Below are positions 58,627 to 64,000 of a stretch of DNA of 64,000 bases, piece by piece. Where the stretch lies: the NCBI RefSeq assembly GCF_019352175.1, contig NZ_JACBYI010000027.1:1-64000 (forward strand), given 5' to 3'. Source of the stretch: Paenibacillus sp. S150. Its GTDB lineage: Bacteria; Bacillota; Bacilli; Paenibacillales; Paenibacillaceae. Below the pieces are notes generated by a model. It saw nothing but the letters and a program-made list of their open reading frames with translations. It made no database searches and was not told the DNA's origin. The number at the start of each line of letters is the position of its first letter. Positions within the stretch are counted from its first letter, which is position 1. The position numbers and the translations under genes were made by a program.

Positions 58627-59464
58627 AATGTCCTGCCTGGAGAAAAGCGTATCCTATGTCATTTTGTGTGCGGTGGGCATTCTGCTGTTCGCTCCATTTG
58701 TCTACATGATTTCTATCGCGCTTGCCAGTGATTCCACTACGGTCAAGGTTGCCTTCACCTTGATCCCGCGGGAATTTGCCATCAGTAACTTTACAAATGT
58801 ATTTACTGATTATCATTTGGGAACCTATCTCAAAAACAGTATTATTATCACGGTCTGGACTGTGATCGGCTCAGTGGCTTCAGCTTCCTTCGTATCTTAC
58901 GGGTTCTCCCGGCTCAGAGCCAAGGGCAGCGGCCTTTTGTTTGTTGCACTGCTCAGCACCATGATGCTTCCCGGCGAAGTCACGATGGTGCCCCAGTTTA
59001 TCATTTACAGGGAGCTCGGCTGGGTGAACACATTCCTGCCGCTGATTGTGCCCAGTTTTTTTGCGGGAGCCTACAACGTCTTTTTGATCCGGCAGTTCAT
59101 CATGTCAATTCCGAAATCGCTGGATGAAGCAGCGATGATTGACGGAATGGGGCATCTCGGGATTTATTCAAAAATCATTCTGCCCATGACCTATCCCATT
59201 CTATCAGCAATCGCAATTTTCTCGTTTTCCTATAACTGGGGTAACTTTATGGGACCGTTAATTTATATCAATGATCCGGAAAAAACGCCTTTGGCGCTTG
59301 GCGTACAGCTGATTAGTACGGCTTCGGGAGGACAGATGCCGCCATGGAATATGGTGATGGTCGCCTCGCTGTTTCTGACGATCCCGATGATTCTGGTATA
59401 TATGCTGGGCCAGAGATTTGTATATGAAGCAAACATTAACGGGGGAAGCAGCGGCATTAAATAA
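58619..59464 (+). CDS. Sugar ABC transporter permease 2
   Basis: A 281-residue MalG/AraQ-type permease with six membrane segments and the EAA loop (MSIPKSLDEAAMIDGMGHLG). Its ATG lies within the end of permease 1 (8-base overlap), with GAGGGAAAAGAAA upstream. It completes the channel. The glycoside hydrolase gene follows 57 bases later in the same direction, so transport and degradation genes are probably one transcript. Confidence 0.93.
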   Translation: MARMSCLEKSVSYVILCAVGILLFAPFVYMISIALASDSTTVKVAFTLIPREFAISNFTNVFTDYHLGTYLKNSIIITVWTVIGSVASASFVSYGFSRLRAKGSGLLFVALLSTMMLPGEVTMVPQFIIYRELGWVNTFLPLIVPSFFAGAYNVFLIRQFIMSIPKSLDEAAMIDGMGHLGIYSKIILPMTYPILSAIAIFSFSYNWGNFMGPLIYINDPEKTPLALGVQLISTASGGQMPPWNMVMVASLFLTIPMILVYMLGQRFVYEANINGGSSGIK

Positions 59465-59521
59465 AGGGAACGGGGTTCCCGGTGATGAACGTTGCCTTTG
59501 CCGCGAACAGGGGACCTGAAT

Positions 59522-60994
59522 ATGAAGAAAACTAAACGCCCAATAGTGTTAACAGGCTTCGTGCTGACCGCTGTTTTACTGGGAATATGGGGAGGAATTA
59601 TGGTGAATCACAAAGAGGACAAGGCTTTGCTACTGGATGAAACGGCTATTCATTTGACACCGGAAGAAGGATATGACGGCTTTGAGGGTTGGGGCACTTC
59701 ACTGGTCTGGTGGACCAATATTCTGGGCCAATGGTCCGATACAGAAAGGCTGGATGAGGTGCTCGATTTGATATTTGACCGCGAACAGGGACTGGGTCTG
59801 AATATTGTCCGCTATAACATTGGCGGCGGAGAAGACCCGGGGATCGTGAACAATACACTGCGCCCGGGCGGTGACATTCCAGGCTTCCAGCCCTCGGAAA
59901 ACAGCTGGGACTGGGAAGCGGATGCCGGCCAGCGCAAGGTGCTGCTCGGTGCGCTGGCGCGCGGGGTAAATATCGCCGAGGCCTTCTCCAATTCGCCTCC
60001 TTACTGGATGACGGTCAGCGGGTCGGTCACAGGAGCTGCGGACGGCGGGAATAACCTGAAGGAGGAGTATTATGATGCTTTTGCAGACTATCTGACCGAG
60101 GTTGTGAAAGAGTACAAAGAACGCTATGGGGTGACCTTCCGTACGCTTAACCCTCTGAATGAGCCAGCTTCCGGCTGGTGGAGGAAAGGGAACATTCAGG
60201 AAGGAAGCCACTTCAGCCTCGATAAGCAGATGGAAATCCTGCAGAAAGTGGCCAGCTCGCTGAAGTCCAAGGGACTCACGGCTACGGGGGTCAGCGCACC
60301 GGACGAAAACAGCGTTGACGAAACGCTGGAAATGCTGGAAGGCTATGATGCGGATACAATTGAAAGCATTTCCCAGATTAACACCCATACCTACAATGGA
60401 AGCAGTCTTGCTGAAGTGCGTGACTTTGCGAAGGAGAACGGCAAACATCTTTGGATGTCCGAATTCGGTACTGGCGGCAGCGGGCCGCATGATCATCAGG
60501 ATATGAGCAGCGTAATGGAACTGGCAGAGCGGATTATTTTCGACCTGCGGATGCTTCAGCCCGCTGCATGGGTATACTGGCAGGCAATCGAAGATGAGGG
60601 GGCGAACAACAATTGGGGCTTTATCCACTCCGATTTCTCCGGTGGGGAGAGCTATGAAATAACCAAGCAGTACTATGCCATGGCCAACTTCAGCCGCTTT
60701 ATTCTTCCCGGGTCGCGGATTTTGCCTACCGATGACGGGCGCAGCGTTGCTGCCTACCTGGAAGAGAAACAGCAGCTGACTGTGGTCGTCCGCAATGAAC
60801 AGGCCGAGAAAGAGCTTATATATGACTTGACACCCTTCGAATTTGAGGTGTCAACCGCTAAAGTATACCGAACAACGGCAGCCGGCAATTTGAAGGAAGG
60901 CGAGGCTGAACTCCGGAGGAATGGAGTGAAGCTGACAGTTCCGCAGCAATCGATTACGACGCTTGTCATATCCGGAATCCAATTAAAGAAATAG
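59522..60994 (+). CDS. Glycoside hydrolase family 30 enzyme
   Basis: A 490-residue GH30 enzyme. The N-terminus (RPIVLTGFVLTAVLLGIWGG) is a signal peptide or anchor. The barrel has GFEGWGTSLVWWTN, EAFSNSPPYWMTVSG, the acid/base Glu in TLNPLNEPASGWW and the nucleophile Glu in LWMSEFGTGG, followed by a beta domain near the C-terminus. The closest pattern I recall is endo-beta-1,6-galactanase (GH30_5-like), but activity cannot be fixed. GGGG lies 8 bases before the ATG at 59522. It lies in the LacI-controlled operon with the sugar ABC genes. Confidence 0.85.
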   Translation: MKKTKRPIVLTGFVLTAVLLGIWGGIMVNHKEDKALLLDETAIHLTPEEGYDGFEGWGTSLVWWTNILGQWSDTERLDEVLDLIFDREQGLGLNIVRYNIGGGEDPGIVNNTLRPGGDIPGFQPSENSWDWEADAGQRKVLLGALARGVNIAEAFSNSPPYWMTVSGSVTGAADGGNNLKEEYYDAFADYLTEVVKEYKERYGVTFRTLNPLNEPASGWWRKGNIQEGSHFSLDKQMEILQKVASSLKSKGLTATGVSAPDENSVDETLEMLEGYDADTIESISQINTHTYNGSSLAEVRDFAKENGKHLWMSEFGTGGSGPHDHQDMSSVMELAERIIFDLRMLQPAAWVYWQAIEDEGANNNWGFIHSDFSGGESYEITKQYYAMANFSRFILPGSRILPTDDGRSVAAYLEEKQQLTVVVRNEQAEKELIYDLTPFEFEVSTAKVYRTTAAGNLKEGEAELRRNGVKLTVPQQSITTLVISGIQLKK

Positions 60995-61057
60995 GGATTA
61001 TGAGGTGGAGAAGCCCGCGGGACATACTCACTGCAATGCCTTTTTCCTTATCAAAGA

Positions 61058-61073
61058 ATGAAACCGCTTACTA
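61058..61073 (+). promoter_or_regulatory. Operator-like or cre-like site before the GH5 gene
   Basis: ATGAAACCGCTTACTA resembles the LacI-type operators at 56249 and also fits the CcpA cre consensus at 14 of 16 positions. It may bring the GH5 gene under the same control. Confidence 0.35.
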
Positions 61074-61193
61074 TTTAAAGTGCATTTTATCCTTATTACT
61101 GGAAATCTAGTGTTTCCCGCTACTTTGGGGGTATTTCGTGCTGCGAAAGGGGGTGATAAAACACATTGCTTCAGTAAGTAGAGGAGGTGACGA

Positions 61194-61250
61194 ATGGAAA
61201 GTCTAATTATCGGGTTTTCAGTACATCAAAATATAAGGGGATGTAAATAG
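61194..61250 (+). CDS. 18-residue leader peptide before the GH5 gene
   Basis: MESLIIGFSVHQNIRGCK with a near-perfect ribosome site GAGGAGGTGA 4 bases upstream of the ATG. Its stop at 61248-61250 lies 2 bases before the GH5 ATG at 61253, so it may couple translation of the cellulase-like gene. No homology is recognised. Confidence 0.5.
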   Translation: MESLIIGFSVHQNIRGCK

Positions 61251-61252
61251 GG

Positions 61253-62260
61253 ATGTATAAGCGCAATCATAAAAAAAAGATCATTTGTCTGCTTTTCATG
61301 GTTCTTGCGTTATTGGCTCCTGCGATAGGGCTGGATAATCTTCCTACAGCATCGGCGGCTACTTCGGGGTATCGCGGTGTGAATTGGGCCGATGGCCGGG
61401 ACAATTATGTCAACGGCTGGGTCATTCCGTCAGGTTTAACCGCTTCCGAGACCTATTCCAGCGCTGCAGTGATTGCTGATAGGGTAATCAGCGGATTTCA
61501 GACAAACTTAGGTGCCAATACGGTTCGCATGCCAATCAATGAACCAAGTGTACTTGAATCATGGTGGGGGGTATATACAGGAGCGATTGATAAGGCACTT
61601 AGCAAGAATATGAAAGTAGTTCTGGCTTATTGGCCATGGCATAACGGGAAGCCGGATGATATGAACAGATTCTACTCCATGTGGCAGAGTGTAATTGACA
61701 AATACGGTTCTAATACGAATGTCTATTTCGAAATAATGAACGAACCCTATGGTTACAGCCAAACGGACTGGTTAAATGTGGCAGCGGCGTGGCTAAGCAG
61801 ATTTCCCGGCGTTCCGCGGGGACAAATCCTGGTTAGCGGTACCGGATATAGCGATACTGTTGCGGCAGTCGGAAACGACTCCAGATTTAAAGATTGTTTA
61901 TTGTCCCAGCATATTTACTGGCACTGGCATACAGACAAGATCACAGAGCAGGCATGGAAAGATGAGCTGGTAAGGCGGGTTGGCAGCCACTCCAGCCGAA
62001 CCATTGTCACCGAGTACGGTGCGGACATGACGACAGGAATCAATTACAACGGATCCATTAATGGCAACCCCCGGATTGCATTTATGTACGGTGTTCCGAA
62101 CAAAATGCGCGAGCTTGGCATGGGCAGCGTGTATTGGCCTGGACTAAGAGACGGAGATGCCTACAGTATCCAATCACGCACAGGAACCGGCTCAAACATA
62201 ACGCTTCAAACTACGAACGCTTCAGGCAGAGTCCAGATCCGTTGGGCCTGGGGGCTATAA
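61253..62260 (+). CDS. Secreted GH5 glycosidase (cellulase-like)
   Basis: A 335-residue secreted enzyme. Signal peptide 1-35 (KKIICLLFMVLALLAPAIG, cut after ASA). The GH5 barrel has RGVNWADGRDNYVNGWVIP, the acid Glu in YFEIMNEPYGYS, and the nucleophile Glu in IVTEYGADM. The length fits a single catalytic domain without a carbohydrate-binding module. AAGGGGATG precedes the ATG, which is only 2 bases from the leader-peptide stop. It probably works with the GH30 enzyme on the same plant glycan. The specific bond cleaved is unknown. Confidence 0.88.
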   Translation: MYKRNHKKKIICLLFMVLALLAPAIGLDNLPTASAATSGYRGVNWADGRDNYVNGWVIPSGLTASETYSSAAVIADRVISGFQTNLGANTVRMPINEPSVLESWWGVYTGAIDKALSKNMKVVLAYWPWHNGKPDDMNRFYSMWQSVIDKYGSNTNVYFEIMNEPYGYSQTDWLNVAAAWLSRFPGVPRGQILVSGTGYSDTVAAVGNDSRFKDCLLSQHIYWHWHTDKITEQAWKDELVRRVGSHSSRTIVTEYGADMTTGINYNGSINGNPRIAFMYGVPNKMRELGMGSVYWPGLRDGDAYSIQSRTGTGSNITLQTTNASGRVQIRWAWGL

Positions 62261-62297
62261 ATTCACCCGTTGATTGCTTCTAAAAAGAACCGTTTGG

Positions 62298-62359
62298 AAA
62301 AGCCCGCTACCGCATCCGTCAGGCTGTTGCCTGACCGAATGGCTGGAGGGGCTTTTTTT
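62298..62359. terminator. Bidirectional terminator between GH5 and the next ABC system
   Basis: Outer stem AAAAGCCC / GGGGCTTTTTTT with an inner hairpin GTCAGGCTGTTGCCTGAC. It serves the converging genes on both sides. Confidence 0.8.
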
Positions 62360-62408
62360 GCACAGATACCTTCAACCGTTTAACTTGGCTCTATGACGGT
62401 ATCCCAAA

Positions 62409-63716
62409 TTATTGCTGCACGATGTCCTGTACGGCTTTATCGAGCTTTTCCAGGAGCTGATCGTGGCTCAGCTGGCCGCCCAGGTATTCCTGCATAGCTG
62501 CACCGAAGCCTTGGGTTACACCATCTGGGAACATATCCCAGTTCCAGCCGAGTGCGGCAGCGGATTTCTCCTGCACGGCAACGGCGACCTGGCCGATATC
62601 GGCTGCATCGGTTTCAATATTATTTTCGGCCGGAATGAATTTGAATTCCTTGGTCAGATATGTTTTGCCGGTTTCCGAGCTTACGAGCCAATTGAGGAAG
62701 GCTTTGGCTTCTTCGGGATGGGCGGATTTGCTGTTCACGATATAGTTGTTGGGTACCCCCACAAGAATGGTTCCCTCTTTCTCGCTGATCGGAAGCGGAA
62801 GGAGGCCAAGATTCAGCGCCGGATCAATTTTGTCGATGTCGCCCTGAGTCCAGTTGCCTTGCAGCATCATTGCCGCCTTGCCGGATGCAAATTCAGCAAC
62901 CTGGGTAGCATAATCTGCAGTCATTTTGTTATCCTGCGCGTTGCCGAAGATAACGTCTACCAGGTCAAGCCATTGCTCGAACACGGCATTGCCCTTGATG
63001 GTCTGCGTACCGGCTTTGACATCATCGATGAATTTCTTCGGATCAGGCTGGTGAGCCAGCCCGACGTTAACCAGGTGAATCCCCATGGACCACCATTCAT
63101 TGGTGGCTTCAAACGGTGTGATGCCTGCGGCCTTCAGTTTGGCTGCTGCATCCTTAAGCTGTGACAGAGTTTTGGGTTCTTCGGTAATTCCCGCTTCGCT
63201 GAACAGGTCCTTGTTATAAATAAGTCCGTAGCCTTCAACGTTCATCGGCATGCCGTACAGCTTGCCGTCCACCGTTGCCGGAGCTTTGGAGGTTGGAATC
63301 AGACTTTCCACCCAAGGCTCGTTCGACAGATCGGCGGCACGGTCCATATAAGGAACCAGGGCCGTATAGCCGCCGTTATTGAAAATTTCCGGCTCGGAGC
63401 CGGAAGCGATCTCCGCTTTGAGCAGCGCACCGTAATCTTCGCCGCCGCCATGTGTCTCCACTTCAACCTTCACGCCGGTTTCTTTCTCATATTCTTCGGC
63501 CAGCGCGTTCAGCTGTTCGGCGATTTCAACCTTGAACTGGAACATCTTGATCGTTACATCTTTGGCCAGTGCTGCGCTTGTCTCCGGCGCCGCTGTCTCT
63601 GCACCTGAATTGACAGCGTTTCCACCGCTGGCGGAATTATTATTGCCGCCATTGCCGCAACCTGCGATAATTAGTGTGCAAACGGTTGCGATAACAAATG
63701 CGAGCTTTCTTTTCAT
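62409..63716 (-). CDS. Sugar ABC transporter substrate-binding lipoprotein 2
   Basis: A 435-residue solute-binding lipoprotein: signal KRKLAFVIATVCTLIIAGCG (lipobox IAGC), then the family 1 fold (KMFQFKVEIAEQLNALAEEY, EIASGSEPEIFNNGGYTALV, NKDLFSEAGITEEPKTLSQL, GKAAMMLQGNWTQGDIDKID). GGGAGG precedes the ATG at 63716. It follows the truncated permease gene on the same strand, so here the binding protein comes after the permease, opposite to the usual order. The two ABC systems converge at 62300. Confidence 0.92.
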   Translation of the reverse strand: MKRKLAFVIATVCTLIIAGCGNGGNNNSASGGNAVNSGAETAAPETSAALAKDVTIKMFQFKVEIAEQLNALAEEYEKETGVKVEVETHGGGEDYGALLKAEIASGSEPEIFNNGGYTALVPYMDRAADLSNEPWVESLIPTSKAPATVDGKLYGMPMNVEGYGLIYNKDLFSEAGITEEPKTLSQLKDAAAKLKAAGITPFEATNEWWSMGIHLVNVGLAHQPDPKKFIDDVKAGTQTIKGNAVFEQWLDLVDVIFGNAQDNKMTADYATQVAEFASGKAAMMLQGNWTQGDIDKIDPALNLGLLPLPISEKEGTILVGVPNNYIVNSKSAHPEEAKAFLNWLVSSETGKTYLTKEFKFIPAENNIETDAADIGQVAVAVQEKSAAALGWNWDMFPDGVTQGFGAAMQEYLGGQLSHDQLLEKLDKAVQDIVQQ

Positions 63717-63823
63717 AGTATAACCTCCCTGGTCTAGTGGTTCCTGCAACTTGATCGTAATGCATATGCGAAGGGACTTACACTTAATATTTTGCTCGAA
63801 AAAGTGGATATTGTTGCAAAGGG

Positions 63824-64000
63824 TCATCCCTTAATGGAGCCTGCGGTGACACCTTCAACAATATAACGCTGCAGCGACAGGAAGAACAAGAGGATTGGCG
63901 TGATCGCCATAACGAGGCCTGCAAGGGCAAGGTCCCACTTCTTGGTATACTGGCCGAAGAACTTGGTGACAGCCACCGGCAGAGTGGTCAGATCCTTGTT
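63824..64000 (-). CDS. Sugar ABC permease, C-terminal end (window edge)
   Basis: The last 58 residues of a MalG/AraQ-type permease, cut by the window edge. The frame reads toward the stop at 63824 with LPVAVTKFFGQYTKKWDLAL, a final membrane segment and the end SLQRYIVEGVTAGSIKG, which is typical of these permeases. It is followed after 107 bases by the lipoprotein gene on the same strand. The rest of the operon lies outside the window. Confidence 0.88.
   Translation of the reverse strand, partial: NKDLTTLPVAVTKFFGQYTKKWDLALAGLVMAITPILLFFLSLQRYIVEGVTAGSIKG

Noticed and set aside
1..64000. CRISPR array
   Set aside because: No regularly spaced direct repeats with unique spacers were seen; repeats found are dispersed hairpins.

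Overview
The window looks like chromosomal DNA of a Paenibacillus-type Bacillota. The evidence is the sigW-rsiW / cdaA-cdaR-glmM / glmS order with a glmS ribozyme, Gram-positive Shine-Dalgarno sites, a T-box leader, PBSX-like (Xkd) tail genes, secreted glycan-degrading enzymes, and abundant hairpin repeats between genes. The genus is inferred from gene content; no database search was possible.

Layout. (1) 1-1550: the end of an rRNA operon (5S) followed by 12 tRNA genes, with two tRNA 3'-end fragments in the spacers. (2) 1660-17470: a contractile phage-tail-like particle locus. It has an ImmA/Xre repressor pair, an ArpU-type regulator, the tail genes (terminator, sheath, tube, a chaperone with a -1 frameshift site, a short tape measure, hub and baseplate, a mosaic fibre) and a lysis cassette. 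I see no terminase, portal, capsid or integrase, so it reads as a headless tailocin rather than a prophage. (3) 17700-20500: ppc. (4) 20500-22750: a gene-free island of nested repeats. (5) 22750-30500: sigW-rsiW, cdaA-cdaR-glmM and ribozyme-controlled glmS, a cell-envelope and c-di-AMP block. (6) 30600-37000: an accessory segment with an extra methionine aminopeptidase under a TetR regulator, a broken HTH gene, and a low-GC operon of one MFS transporter and two ATP-grasp ligases (candidate small-peptide pathway). (7) 37100-50700: a secreted lyase with two lectin-like modules, a two-component system divergent from an ABC exporter, a luciferase-like oxidoreductase, a tiny hydrophobic peptide gene, an oxalate decarboxylase-like bicupin, a methyltransferase, and a T-box-led glnS that carries a frameshift. 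(8) 50700-53500: a second repeat island with an IS200/IS605 insertion. (9) 53500-64000: mntH with a MntR-like box, then a LacI-controlled sugar ABC transporter with GH30 and GH5 enzymes, and a convergent second sugar ABC system cut by the window edge.

How parts work together. The tail genes encode a particle released by the holin/endolysin cassette, with Xre/ImmA probably setting induction and ArpU late expression. The LacI regulator has matching palindromes before its own gene and before the binding-protein gene, tying import (binding protein plus two permeases) to glycan hydrolysis (GH30, GH5). In the repeat islands, transposable pieces have landed inside older repeats, and intact copies elsewhere in the window give the pre-insertion sequences.
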